DNA from: Dermatophagoides farinae
Taxonomy: Eukaryota; Arthropoda; Arachnida; Sarcoptiformes; Pyroglyphidae
Assembly: GCF_024713945.1 (NCBI RefSeq)
Contig: NC_134679.1
Location: forward strand, 563,001 to 627,000
Reading direction: 5' to 3'
DNA: 64,000 bases
The notes below the pieces were generated by a model. It was not told the origin of the DNA, did not search any database, and saw only the letters and a list, made by a program, of their open reading frames with translations. Below, piece by piece: positions 1-13,447 of the stretch. Every line of letters begins with the position of its first letter. Within the stretch, counting starts at the first letter, position 1. The position numbers and the translations under genes are program-made.

Positions 1-152
1 CCAATAAAGTAAAAAAAAACCAATTTCTGATTCAATAAACAGAAAAATTATTTTTCACTCTGATCAATAATGATCAATCGATTGATTCCCTCTTAGTAAA
101 TTTATAAAAATTATATATATACTTGAAATCAGGGACGAGAAATTTCGAATGA

Positions 153-155
<3 letters not shown>

Positions 156-184
<29 letters not shown>
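156..184. repeat. (AC)n microsatellite
   Basis: Uninterrupted AC dinucleotide array of about 14 units, followed by a degenerate CATACATA end. It is typical of the dozens of CA/TG arrays in this window. Confidence 0.95.
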
Positions 185-188
<4 letters not shown>

Positions 189-1949
189 TATTAAGCTGTA
201 ATCAATATTTATTGATTAAGAATAAGAAAATGAATTGATTTTGCCAGGGGAAATCCGTCCTTTTCTAAGTAAATCAGGTCAACAAGATTATTATTATTCA
301 CACCAAATGGTAATATTTGGATTTTTTCATTTTGTTTCAGCTGAAAATAAATAAATAAATATATATAAAAGAGCATCTTGTGTGCTTGTGTTTGTTGACA
401 TTATCACACACACACACACACACACTTACACACATATAAAAAATGATAAAAAAAAATTCAGGTTTTTTGTAATAGAAAAGAAAAAAAACTGAAAAGTTTA
501 AAAATATACAAAATGCAGCAACATACCTTTTTTTCAGTGGTCGAATTCTGGATGTAAAATTTTTTTTTTTTTTTTTTTTGACTCAAACATACAGACACAT
601 TTGGTGAATGTCAATTAATCAATCAGTTTTTTTTCTTCTTTTAAGTTATTATTTATCAATCAATAATCGATGATTCATGTCATAGCGGCGTACAGATTGT
701 TTATTCATCGAAAAAGAAAAAAAATTGTCTTTCAATTTGAATGGTAATCGCGATGGAGTGTATGCGGCGTGGGGGGGGGTTGTGAATTTCGTTGTCAACC
801 GAAATGAAATTTCACCAAGAAAAAAAAAACAAAAAACAAAACAAACTTGATGATGATCAATTATTATTATTGTCACACAACAATATTGTTAGAATTTGTT
901 TCACCGCGATATAAAAAAAAACAACAAGAATAATAAACCACCAACTTTATTTATATATGTGTGAAGAAGAATAAAATTTTCAAGAATTTAAAATTAAATA
1001 TCGAATCAAATCAAATCAAATCTCAAAATTTATATATCATGAGTTCGTTGTCGTTGTAAATATAGTCTCGTATTGTGTTAATGTTACTGCTGCTGTTTAT
1101 GTTTGTTGTTGTTGTTGTTGTTGATTGTTTGAATGCAGTTTTTAAAATGAATAGAAAAAAAATATTCATTGCTACCAGTGTTGTTCTTGTTTGTTAGTGT
1201 GTGTGTATTTGATGTTTGATGTTTTAACCTAACCAACCAACCAGCCAATCATTCAAAAATAATGATAATCACAATTATCATCATCATCATCATCATTATT
1301 TGCCGTGTGTAGTGTGCTGAACGCTATAGTATGTTGTGCAATTCAATTTCTATACTATTTTCTATGCCCGATTACAATGATGATGATGATGATGATTATA
1401 TGACGCGAACCCGAATGCGCGTCAGTATTTTTTTTTTCCATTTTCTTTTCTTTTTTTTTCTCATTCATTCTCTCCATTTCTATTACATCTCATTGGTTAT
1501 TACCAAAAAAAAAAAAAAAAAAAAAACATTCGTATACATACATTGCTTGTCAACGATACATTACACACACACACACACACACATTATTATGGTTGGCAGC
1601 CATCGAAAGTGACAAAAGAAAAAAAAAATTAGAAAAAAAAGCTGACGACTATTACCAGTATCAAAGTATAAATGATGAATGAATAACTATTACTGTTGCT
1701 GCTGCTGATGCTGCTGACTAACTTTTCTAGAGAAAAAAATTTTTTTCAAATTAGATTGCCCAGACCACTGAATAATAATAATATAAGAAAAAAAAAACGA
1801 AAGAAATCAACTGCTGAATCAAATGTTGATTGAATGAATGATTGACTGACTTGTTGTCGTTGTCGTAATCGTAATCTTTATCGAAAAATAGAAAAGATAT
1901 GCATCATCTTCATACCGTACAAATATTTAATGTTTATAATTAGATTTTG

Positions 1950-1974
1950 GTGTGTGTGTGTGTGTGTGTGTGTG
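1950..1974. repeat. (TG)n microsatellite
   Basis: TG dinucleotide array of about 12 units in gene-free DNA. Confidence 0.95.
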
Positions 1975-3722
1975 GAAAATGATTGACGAATAAAAAAAAA
2001 ATGCGGTATCTTTTTTTTCCGATTCGATAATAATTTAGTAATTGTCGAAAATCAAACAGAAAAAAAAACATTTGTTATCATCATCAAAAGAAAAAAAAAT
2101 TTCGACAAATTCTAATAAACTAGATTTGAATTCAATTTTTTTCTTTACCGGGAAAATTTCCTTTTTTTCTATTCTTTCATTCTACAAAATTCAAAACATA
2201 ATGGCATTCAACAGTGAAAGAGAAATCTGTCTGTTTTCATTGTTCAATGTAAATGGATTGTTTTTGAATTTTGAAATCAAAAAAAAAAAAAACAATTACG
2301 AATGACAAAAAAAAATGGTTTATTCATGCAAATAATAATGAATTTGAATAGATGATGTTTTTCAATAACATAGATTCAAATTCAAATTTTTTTTCGCTAC
2401 TTTTAAATTTCATTTCATTTTTATCAATTTAGTCAATCATGATCAAAATTGAATAAAAATGAAAAAATAAACCAAATTCTGAGATGTTTTTTTTTTCTTT
2501 TCAATCTTGCAGGTGGGTGGATGGTAGTTGGTGGTGGTGTTGCCATCATTAAAAAGTATTATAGATGGTTGAAAGAAAAGCACCGGAATTTGTGGCTAGA
2601 GATTCTAGATTCTGGATTTTTTTTTTTTTTTGGTTTCAAAAAAAACATTCTGTCAATCAAAATTTTTTTTTTAAAATGCCACACATTATGCACCAAAACA
2701 AAAAATGATTGTGATAATTATAATCATTCACATTTGGAAGAAAAAAAAACGACAACTTTTCAGCTGCAAAATCATCATCGTCATTATTTTTTATTTTATC
2801 TTCAAATGAATCAAATTATCGATTATTTGACAAATAGAAATGTTAGTTAGTGCAATAAGAAAAAAAATGAGTAAGAGAGAGAGAGAGGGAGATGGCCGGA
2901 TGTTTTTTCGCTAAAATGCAAATTTTGATTTCTATTTTTATTTTTTTTTTGTTTTGATTTTTTTTTTTTTGATTATCACATATGAACTGAAATCGGTCAT
3001 GTTTTTCGATGAAAAAAAAAGTTCATCAATCGTTTTCTCTGTCATCATTGTCATCATCATCATCATCATTCACACCAATGAATCCATTTTGTTCTAGTGA
3101 AAAACAAAAAAAAATTTAATGAATAATCAATGATGGTCGACGTCGATGAATTTTATGATGATGATGATGATGATGATAATAAGCAATGAATAATAATGAT
3201 GTTGTTGATTCGAATGACAAAAAAAAAAAAAAACAACAACCCGAAGAAGAACTTGACCTTTTTATTCACCAAATGAAAAAAAAACAACAAAAGAAACAAA
3301 TCATACACATGATTTCAATCAAAAATTATCGACATATGTAGATCACAAATTGAATTGCAGCGGGAATTTTGATTTTGTCCATCCATAATGACGATGTGGA
3401 TGTTGAGGCAATTTTTTGTTTGTTTGTTTGACATTTAAAATTATTGTTATTATTACAACCAACAACGAAATGTTTTGTTTGATTGTCCATCAAACCATCA
3501 AGTTCAATGTTCATACACACTATATAATTGACCACATTAAATGTCAATAAAGAATATTGAACTGATTGAAATGACTACATAGTGGCAACAAGTGGATGGC
3601 ATATTCGTGGATTTTTTTTCCAGTTCCCTCACTGAAATCCATCAAACGTCATTCATAGTGAATGAATGATTAGGAATTGATTTTGAATGCGGAAAAAAAG
3701 AAAATTTTTTTTTTAATTTCAA

Positions 3723-6700
3723 TTAAAGATGATAACGATTTTTAATCAAATTGAATGTATGTTTAAAGAAAAATAACAAATTATCATATTGGCCATTGTA
3801 TTCAGTGGTAAATATTTCATTTACATTCATATGACAATGGTCATGGTGATCATGATCATGATGATTATTAAACAAATCAAACATTGTCATATGAATTTGT
3901 ATAAGTAGATAATAAATCGCTTCAATTGTCGATAAATGATTCATTGGACGTCCACGTTGATAACGCCAAAACATTGTCTGTTTTGAATCGATGATCAATG
4001 TTTTCAGTTCTATAAAATGAAAAATAAAGAGAAAATCAGATAGAAAAAAAAGTTTAAAAATCCGAAATGAGATTTGGGAAAAAGTAGACAACCGGAATTT
4101 CTGGTTATAGATCATCATCATCATCATCATCATTTCCTATGCATTACCAACAACAGCAGCAACAACAGCAACATTAAAGATTGATAAATATTTAATAGAA
4201 TATTAAAAGTTGAATCAAGAAATTATTACCAGGAATAAAAATTCCGGTGTATGTGTGTGTATGCGTTTAATTTTATGAACCAAAAATTGTTTGATGAAAC
4301 AATAACATGAATATTGAAATTGTTACCAAATCGGGTAAATGAAGAAAAACAAGGAAAACTTTTTCTTCATCATCATCATCATCATCATCAAAGCATTATA
4401 TTTGCGGGATATTTTCTCGATTCCTTTCGCCCGTTCATCAAGGGAATAAAATTCCTTGTGTATCATTTATAAAAACAGCCAAAAAGCAAAAAGAAAAATC
4501 CAGAATAATAATTAAGAATGGAGTTCATTATGAAAAGAATTTTTGTTTATGTTCACGAAATTGATGATGATCTGCTTTCAATAAATTTTACTCAATTTTG
4601 TAGTTTTGAATATTTGAAAAGAACAGAAAAAAAACAGATATTCAGAGATTTTTTTTTTTGGCTAAATACAGCATATAATGTTTCGTAATCAAAAAAAAAA
4701 AATTGTTAATTAATTTCATTTGAATTAATGGTGTTTTATGATGAAACCAAATAATCATCCTAGTGTTGTGATTAGCTGATTAGTATTATTTGTGTTTCAA
4801 AGAAAAACTGGTCATTTAAAGGTCGTTAGTTCATCATTGTATTTTGTGTGGTTGAGGCCATAAAAAAGCCTATTTAGAATTGATTCATTCTATGTGTAGG
4901 AGATAGAGAATCTGTGTGTGTGTGTGTGTATCTAATTGACAAGTTTTCTTTTCACGGAATAAATCGAGGACACGGGCATACACACAAACAAAGAATCACA
5001 TACTTATATAATTGGATTCCAATGTATCAACAAAAAGAATTCGAAACACGAAAGAAAAAAAAAGAACTATTCTGTTGAAAAGAAAAAAATTCTTCAAAAG
5101 ATCGACACACACATACAAGTGATTAACAGAATAAAAGAAATCTAAAAGTTTTTTCATTTTCATTTTTTTTTTTTTTTTGAAAAAATTTTTCCTGGGGAAT
5201 TTTTTTTCATTTTCTGTCACATGTTTCAATCAATCCTTTTCACATTAGTGTTAATTAGATCGATAATTTAATTATATTGTTGTTATTGTAGTTGTCGTTT
5301 CAAACGGAAAAATGCACACACACACTAATGAATTGATGTACGTTTGATGATAAATTTTAAAAGAATCCCGAAAACAAAACAAAAAATTATTGGCTTGACA
5401 CACATATGATGATGATAATGATGATGTGATTAACTAAAAATAGATTTTGGAACATTTTCATTTTGAAATGAAAAAAAAAAATAAAATGAATCCACACATC
5501 ACCATCATTATTAATGCCAGAATATGATGATGATGACGTCTAAATAAATTTTGCAAAAAAAAAAAAAAAAATTTCAACACTTACGTTGTATACGAACATT
5601 GCGTAGAATTTTTTTCGTCTGTTGCCAAGTGCTTTTATTAGCATCCAAAAAAAAAAAAATCGATCGATCGATTATTATTGGTGATTGAATGTGAAAGCAA
5701 AAAGAGAGAAAGATAGAAAGAGAAAAGAGAATAAAAATAGAAATAAATTTTTCAATTATAATTCCAAATATATGTGTGTTTGTCATCATGTCTTCTATCC
5801 CGATCTATTGATCATCAAATATTTAATCCGTTCAGGAAGTCAGAGAAAAAATTAAATTCCATTATTAGAATTATAATCCACAGAATAAAAATATGAATTT
5901 TGATACATATGAATTGGTAATGGAATCACACACACACACACAAGCAACTTTTCATTGATTCTAATAATACGTCAATATGTATTACGTGACCACTTTGTAT
6001 GATTTTTTCTGTTGTTATTATGGCCATCGGATTTCATGGATGAAATTTATGATATTGAGAATCGGCATTGTCAAGTCATGTTGATCAATTTTTTTTTTGT
6101 TTCAAACAATAAAATGTTTGTGGTTTTTTTTTGTTCGCAGTTCTTTTTTCTTTGAAATTTGGTTTGTGAAATGGCGAGGAATACATTGAAAAATGAAAAA
6201 TAAATAATAATTACCTGTCTATGACAACGATTCTTTCGATTGGAAATTCCGCAGATAAACATTGTTGTTGCTGTTGTTGTTGTTGTTGCTCATCATTATG
6301 ATGATGATGATGATGGTAATAATTTTGAAGAAATTCTTGAACAGTTTGTGAACCAGGTTTTGGAAATAATAAAAATATCTATATAAGAAAAAAAAGAATC
6401 AAAACTCGAATCGCAAAAATTTTACAAAGAAAAAAATTGCAACAACAATCAAATACACAAACGAAGAAAAAAAAAACAAAAACAATAACATCATCCTGAT
6501 CGGTATAGAATAAACAAAATGATGATGACATTAACATACAACCAAAAAAAAAAAAAAAAAAAAAAAAATACCGGAATCGTAAATTGAACGGAACAAATAA
6601 ACAAACTAACAAAAACATGCACTGGTAATTTGAAACGAAAACAAAACAATCAAACAGAGCGAGAGAGAGAGAAAGAATCAGTTTTTCAATCAAATAAAAT

Positions 6701-9228
6701 GTTACAAAAAAAAAATTAATGTTGATGTTGATGATGATGATAATGTTTATGTGCGTTTACGATTCGTTTCTAATGAACAATAAAAAATCTATTTATCCGG
6801 AATAAAGTGAATAATACTGTGTGACAGTGCAAATTTATTCTGTTTTTTTTTTGTTTTATTTCACGAATGTCAATAACGTTCACAAGAATTATTAAGATGC
6901 GTAAATATTAATTCTGATGAGAATTGAATTCAATAATCATTATTGCCATTATTCTCTATTTTGGATAATAGAAAATTCTAGCACATATGTGCGTTTTAAA
7001 TTCAAGAATTATATCATCGTCATTGTCATCACAAGTAATCCCTATGAACAACCGAAATTGTACTAAAATATCATCATCATCATCATCAAATTGGTCGCAC
7101 AAATTCCCAGACAAATAATGATGACGACGACGATGAACAAACAAACAAACAAACAAAAAAAAAGAGAAAAAATCATGGAAAAAAAAACAAATTTTTTGTT
7201 CCATTTTCTAATAAAACAAAATGAAAAAAAAATAATAGTGACCGCACCCATAGGAATTATGGATGAAATTCTATAAATTAAAAAAGAATCATCATCATCA
7301 TCATCATACAAATAACATTGTGACCGACAACAGAAACAGAAACGGAAACTGAAAAATAAATTTTCTGTCCATTTATATTCAATAGATAAAAATAACATTA
7401 ACGAATGTAAACAAAAACCAAATGAAATGTAATTTACATCGAATAATAATCATAAATCGAATGAAAATCTCACACACACACATATTTTTTCCATTGGATA
7501 TACAAAACATAGAAAGAATCTATTGGTTTTCAATTTGAAAATTTTCTTTTTCTTTCACTCTATTCAGTATCTGGGCAATATGTGTGTGTGTGTGTATATT
7601 TGAAATGAAATTGAATAAAATAAAATAAATGAATACTATTGGTGGGCGATTTTGGGGTGATTTGTGAAATCATAAACATGGATTTGGCGTTCGTTTCGTA
7701 TTATTATTATTTTTTTTTTCAAAATTGAAAACCAATATATTCATACATACGAATATAGAATATAGAATATATCTGGGTTATGTTTGACTTTTCCATGAAT
7801 GAATGAATGTCATATGTGAATGGAGAAAAAAAAATAAATAAATAAATAAAATTCATGTCATTTAGAATATATATAAATAGAAAATAGAAAAAAAAATTAA
7901 TAACGTTGAATGACAACACAGTAGCAACACAGCAACAACTATTACATAATAAAAAAGGAATTATGTTACACTGGAAAAAAAACGGAGAGAATTTGGATCA
8001 AAAGAATATGAATATTTGAATATTTGGAAATACACAAATATTAATAATTATTATTATTATTATCATGTAAATGTCATTTTCATTGACAACAATTAATATT
8101 AATAATGATTATGATTGATGATGATGATAATAACTTTTAATAATGATTTCATATTAATAAATGTTCAGCATATATTCAGCACAAATAAATAAACTAAACA
8201 AAATTGGACAAAGTCATCGTCATCATTATGTTTTATTTTCTTTGTTGTTGACAAGCATGTAACGAGAAAAACGAAAAACGAATATTTAAGTATTTGACCA
8301 CTCAATGATGATGATGATTTAATGAACGATCCATTGAGATGACCATCACAAGTAATTTTTATTCTTAATTGTTTGATTTATATATGAAATAATTCTTTAA
8401 TTTGGGCAAACACTTGGAAAACAGACATTTTTACAGTTTCCGTTTGTTTGTTTTTTTTTTTTTTCGGTGTTAGAACAAACACACACACACACCCACAAAC
8501 AATTTGCATAATCATTGTTATCATAAATATCAAAAAAAAATTGAATCATACACATACATACCTTATTCAAATCATGCCAATCATTTGGCATATCTGGATA
8601 AGTGAATATTCTGACATCTTTTGGCGGTGTTGTTAAAATCATTGCATGAGTACTAGTACTTTTTCCATTCAATTCTTGTGGATGTTTTATAATATCAATT
8701 TTAATCGGTAATCGAATCATTGGTATTTTTCCAATCAATTCTGGTGATATGATGAAACATGTATAACAATAATAAAGCCGTGAATGATGACATTTTTCAC
8801 ATATAAATCGATCTAAGATGATGAGAAATTTCAAAAAAAAAACAGAAAATTAATCAATCTTATCAAAACCATAATGATTATCACTTACCACTAATTCGAT
8901 CAAGAATACTACAATCGGCAATTCTATTGATTGATTGGAAAAATTTGAAATTTTAAAAATTAAACAGAAATAATTATGCCATCATCAAATCATACTTGAA
9001 TTCATCAAATGGATCACCATCTTTACAATGTTCTAGGAATTTTTGTTCCAAGTGTATGGTAAAATCTTTACGCAAAACACCAGGTCGTCGGCCAAAAAAT
9101 TTATCGATCCAATCGTTATCAATTTTATTTGATGATGATTCATCGCAATTGTCATCGTTATTCTTGAAATCAGCATCAAATTCACTGAAACTATTGAGAA
9201 AATCTTGATAAAAATCATCCGTAGTCAT
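3723..9228 (-). CDS. DTWD1: DTW domain-containing protein 1 (tRNA-uridine aminocarboxypropyltransferase), six exons
   Basis: Exons on the minus strand: 9228-8996, 8923-8889, 8812-8562, 6378-6215, 5631-5585 and 4009-3723. All phases agree and give 338 residues, close to the usual DTWD1 length. Conserved blocks read in order: a Cys cluster C94-x2-C97-x7-C105-x2-C108; the KIDIIKHP...GKSTSTHA block in exon 3; FPKPGS opening exon 4; the signature D227-S-T-W230 split between exons 4 and 5; and in exon 6 FWRYQRGRP, LSTIEAIYY and GQYDNLLFF. Family knowledge: the enzyme transfers the aminocarboxypropyl group of SAM to a tRNA uridine (acp3U; position 20 for human DTWD1). A His6 tract and a Gln9 tract (residues about 195-212) sit in a variable segment before the DTW motif. 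The first 75 or so residues are acidic and not conserved. The start is the first ATG of the open first exon. A divergent gene begins 620 bp upstream. Introns range from 72 bp to 2.2 kb. Confidence 0.93.
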
Positions 9229-9848
9229 GATTGATTTGATTTTTTGTAATCAAAAAAAAAAAAAAAAAACAATTCGATGGATGAACTTGATACAACTTGA
9301 AACACGTGTTTGTGATGATGATGATTGGTTGATCACATTCAACAAAATAGAAAAGTTTCAAACTTCATCTCACAGATGGTGCTACTGTATACATGTGATC
9401 AACAACAAACCGGCAAATTCAAACAACAACAACAACGAAAACAAAAAACAAGCTTTAGTTGCCAAGTTTTTGATCTACGAAAAAAAAAAATTTTCATCCA
9501 AATCTTGACTTTGATTGAGGTTTTTAAGGTAGTCAAACTTCTCTTTTTTTTCTCTCTATCTCTTTTTTTTTTTTTTTTGATTTAATTTTCTCTTTCTCTT
9601 TTTCTCTTGATTTGGTTCGTCATGAAAACACAATAAAGTTATCCAATATTAAACGCAACAAGTTTCCCACACACACACACACACACACACAAACACTTTT
9701 AACAACAAAAAAAGCTTGGATTTATTTATTCAATGAGATTCATGAACTGATCATTTTGAATTTGTAATTCTACATGACAATTTCATGGTGTTTTTTTTTG
9801 TATGTGTGTTTGTTGGTGTGTAATTATGATTGTGAATTGTAAACAAAA
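9229..9848. promoter_or_regulatory. Probable bidirectional promoter interval
   Basis: About 620 bp separates the start codons of two divergent genes, DTWD1 on minus and the two-TM protein on plus. It must hold both 5' UTRs and core promoters unless there are distal non-coding exons. It contains pyrimidine runs at 9541-9607 and a (CA)n array near 9669-9691. I see no clear TATA box placed for either gene. The promoter role is inferred from geometry only. Confidence 0.45.
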
Positions 9849-10496
9849 ATGGCCAGTGTAAAATCTATTTCCACATTATTTATGGATCCAAATCGTTTGG
9901 CAAAAAAACTACAAAATTTTACCGCTAATAACATTAATCATAATTTGTGTCTGCAAATGTTTGATCACTGCATTTCATTGATTTCATATTGGAAATTATT
10001 TTCCAATGAATTACGTAAACATTGGCTTCGTATATCCATCAGTCTAGCTATTGTTTCGATACAATTGATTTGGTTTTCATCATTTTATATTTCATTAAAT
10101 CATGACCGAAATCATTGTTTTCAATCGATCAAATCAATCGATAATCAGCCAATAATGATTCCAAATAAAAGTGTTGAATCATCTTCTTCGCTTATAATGG
10201 TGAAAACCAGCGCCGATAATCATGAAGTGGATTCATCGTTTCATATGGCAAATAATGCTGACGATCCAAAAGAATCAACAGAATGGTTTTCATATTTTCT
10301 TGATCGATTATTATTCGTCATTAGATTAACAATCATTATGGTTATAATGGAAATATTACGATCATCAGATACAATATGGTCGATACTGTTGACAATCAAA
10401 AGATCAAATCATGTGAATAAAAAAATGAAATCATGTCGTGATCGTAAATCATTCATCGATTTAAGCTACATTGAACGTAATCGTAGTTATAAATAA
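9849..10496 (+). CDS. Hypothetical two-pass membrane protein
   Basis: A single-exon frame of 215 residues whose composition is not low-complexity, unlike the spurious frames around it. The ATG follows CAAAA, a favourable arthropod start context. I see an N-terminal amphipathic-looking segment (about 15-50), a hydrophobic segment (about 60-82), a polar Ser/Asn-rich loop (about 85-145), a second hydrophobic segment (about 146-170) and a basic C-terminus. No signal peptide or catalytic motif is evident. I do not recognise the family. Size and layout are loosely like PEX11-type peroxisomal membrane proteins, but no PEX11 motif is convincing and this is only a guess. It is divergent from DTWD1. 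AATAAA motifs overlap and directly follow the stop codon, which would fit a very short 3' UTR. Confidence 0.7.
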   Translation: MASVKSISTLFMDPNRLAKKLQNFTANNINHNLCLQMFDHCISLISYWKLFSNELRKHWLRISISLAIVSIQLIWFSSFYISLNHDRNHCFQSIKSIDNQPIMIPNKSVESSSSLIMVKTSADNHEVDSSFHMANNADDPKESTEWFSYFLDRLLFVIRLTIIMVIMEILRSSDTIWSILLTIKRSNHVNKKMKSCRDRKSFIDLSYIERNRSYK

Positions 10497-10501
10497 ATAA
10501 A
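10492..10501 (+). terminator. Candidate polyadenylation signals of the two-TM gene
   Basis: Two overlapping AATAAA hexamers (10492-10497, overlapping the TAA stop, and 10496-10501). The second could serve only a very short 3' UTR, so a later signal may be used instead. Confidence 0.4.
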
Positions 10502-13447
10502 GAAAAGAAAAATCGAATATTTGAACATTCACTTGTTTTTCATATTTTTTTTTTGGTCACAATTTTCCCAGAGAAAAAAATCAATCAATCAATCAGTTTA
10601 ACTTTAGCTAAAAATATGAGCAAATTATCTCCGAAAAAAAAACTTATTGAACCTGAACACAAATATCGATGATGAGAAAAATTATGACCTTGAAATACAA
10701 CCGAAAAAAATTTAATTTTACCAGCTCAGCTGCGAAAAAAAAAGATTCAAAAATTCATCATCAAGGTTATTCATGCTTGAAACCGTTAAAATCGTAATAT
10801 TTTGTTCAAACGTTAAAATTCAATCAAAAAAAAAAAAAAAAAAAACTCATCAACTGATGCACACCACTTGCACACACACACACATAAACTCAGCGTTGGA
10901 AATGATGATTGACCGTCGATTCAATATTGAATTTTTTTTCCATTTGAATGAGGTTATCAATCATCAAATCCGATTATTATAAAATTTTGGCTGAGAAAAA
11001 TAATTTTTTTTTCTATTATTTTGACATTGACAATTCCTGTTCGATTGATTATTAGTGATCAATAAACAAGTTGAGTTGTCGTCATATAAATGTCAATCAA
11101 CCAATTGATTTGAAAAAAACGCACATTCATTCATTTTTATCTGCATTACAAATTGTTTCATTTACCCACCGCCATCACCTCAAACCTTTAATTGATCATT
11201 AAATATTGATTTCAATTTTTCTTGAATAAAAAAATTTTTTTTTTTTGACATTTTATCAGTTTGTTTTCAATCAATCGATCTGAAATCGGAAAAAAAATTT
11301 CATTTTTAAACACATAAAAACGTGATTTTTGTTCTATTGTTTTTTTCTACTAGATCAATCCAGATTAATCATTCAATCAATTTGAGAAAATAAAAATAAA
11401 ATAATTGAATTTGTCAAATTAAACAATCAAGAGATTGATTTCAAATCATGCAATTCAAGTCGTTTGATCATCAATTATTTGATGGTTTTTTCTGTGATTA
11501 TAAATGCTAAAATTTTGGGTTTGATTCAGAAAATAAAAACACAACAATGACCGGATCAAATCAATCATTTATATCGATCTATGCGGTGATTAATAACATC
11601 TCAATCATCATCACAATGGACAATTCAAACATCGATCAAAGTTGATTATGGAATTTATTTTTAACTTTAAGTTTTTCTTTCCGAAATTCTTTTGCCAGTT
11701 TGACACAATTACATTTATTGTGTTGTTGCCGCTGTTTTCCAATCGATTTATTGATCAATTGATTGAATGATTGATCAATTTTGTACAAATATCTCAATGA
11801 AGAAAAAAAAATTATTTGAATAATCATCATTTGATATTCGAGAGAGAAAAAAACAAAATCGATAATCGAAATCAACAAAACATTAAAAGTCAAATTGATT
11901 AAAATCATGACCGACAAATTATCAGTTTGTGAACATGAGAAAAAAAACAATACGAGTAATTGGGCCAATGAAAGAAAAAACAACATTCAAATTATCGGTC
12001 TGTGGTCAAAGAAACAACAACAAAAAAAACCAAATTATTTGGTCAACTAGTGTCATTATTATCTCCGTACCACAGTGACCACATCTCTTTCACTTTTTTC
12101 CAATTTGAATTCAATGAAGATTGATTGATTGATATAAAACAAAAAACACAAATTTTAATTAAAAACCAAACACGCACACACGCACGCAAGCACGCATGAT
12201 TATCAAATTTTATTTTTGTCATGGCAACTTAAATGGCTATATATATATGCTGGACCTGGAAACGGAATTCAATTAAAATAATAATAACCAGAAAACAAAA
12301 CAAAAATAAAAATGACCAGACAGATAGCCATTAATTGCAATAAATTGCACTTTTGAATAAAAAAAACTTTTTTTTCTGCATGTAAATTTATTTGATAATT
12401 TCTTCAATCAAAAAAAAAAAAAAAAAAAAATTTGTCATTTCATTTTCTTTGCCCCCGGAAATTATTGTTTTTTCATTTCGTTTTCATTTCATTCGCACGG
12501 AAATGGACTGGACAAAAAAAAAAGATTTTCTGATAACCATCATAATCATCAATTTCATCATGAATGTAAGGTGTGATGATGATGGATGATTATGGTTTTT
12601 TTTTGGACATAAAAAACAACAACAACAAATCAGAATGAAAGCAATGTGTCATCATTATCTTTATTATTTGTGCTGGACAAAGCTTGCTGATTTGCATATT
12701 TTTATCCATATAATAACCTGCTGGAAAGCAATCATTATGAAAGAAGGAGAAAAACAAAATGTTATATCAAATTAAGGAACAATGAAAAAAAAAACTCAAT
12801 GAAATTTAAATTTAAAATGGCCACAAACAAGTCATTCATTCATTCATTCGTTCATTTCATTTAGACAATTAATAAAAAAAACAACAAAACAGTCCACTGT
12901 CAACGGGATGTGTTTGATGAATGTGAATGAAAATGTGTATTATTCTGTCAAACCATATAATACCTAAATCAATAAATCAAACATTTGGCCTACATCCTTA
13001 ATCTTTGTTTGTTTGATTGAAATAAATTTTTTTTTCACTGACATTTTGTGATTTGATGATTTCAATGTAGTGAAACAAAAAACAGAAATTAGAAAAAAAA
13101 ATCCTAGCCATTTATCTATTTCTAGAGGAATTCCGCCATAATTTATTCGAAAACAAAACGGCCATTTATATTTGCATGATGTTGATGATGATGATAAAAC
13201 AATTGGATTTGAATGAACAACAACAACAACAAAAAGTAAACAAACAATGAAAAGCAAGCAAAGGAAATTGCACTGGATTTTTTTTGTTCATTTTTGTCGA
13301 TTATTTTTTTCCTGTTTTTTTTTGGCAAAACGATTCTGAATGAATTAAAACGACCACATTAGATTCAGTTTGTCGAATCAAATTAGTTGACGATCGTCAA
13401 TGGTTGATGATTGTACACACACACATTTGGTGAACAAACCTGAAAAA
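10502..13447. other. Intergenic AT-rich region
   Basis: About 2.9 kb between two plus-strand genes. It is mostly A/T runs and ATCAAT-type low-complexity sequence. Two weak coding-like islands are noted elsewhere: a signal-peptide-like frame with a donor at 12503-12562 (+), and a hydrophobic frame at 13080-13257 (-). Neither could be joined to other exons. The last few hundred bases should hold the promoter and 5' UTR of the TIL gene. Confidence 0.5.

Larger units (their letters stand above)
1..3722. other. Gene-free AT-rich region
   Basis: No coding region could be supported here. The open frames present are translations of A/T runs and of (CA)n, (GAT)n and (GTT)n repeats. Visible structure is limited to microsatellites, for example (AC)n at 156-184 and 405-425 and (TG)n at 1950-1974, and a run of nine G at about 769-778. 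It lies beyond the 3' end of the DTWD1 gene, so it may include that gene's 3' flank. Confidence 0.6.

Noticed and set aside
12503-12562. Plus-strand signal-peptide-like frame (MDWTKKKDFLITIIIINF...) ending at a GTAAGG donor, a possible alternative first exon of the TIL gene
   Set aside because: It ends in phase 0, whereas the second TIL exon needs phase 1. Joining them gives a stop within a few codons, and no other partner exon was found.
13080-13257. Minus-strand hydrophobic frame resembling a secreted peptide
   Set aside because: Composed largely of translated (CAA)n and (GAT)n repeats, with no splice partners or recognisable motif. It lies in the upstream region of the TIL gene.
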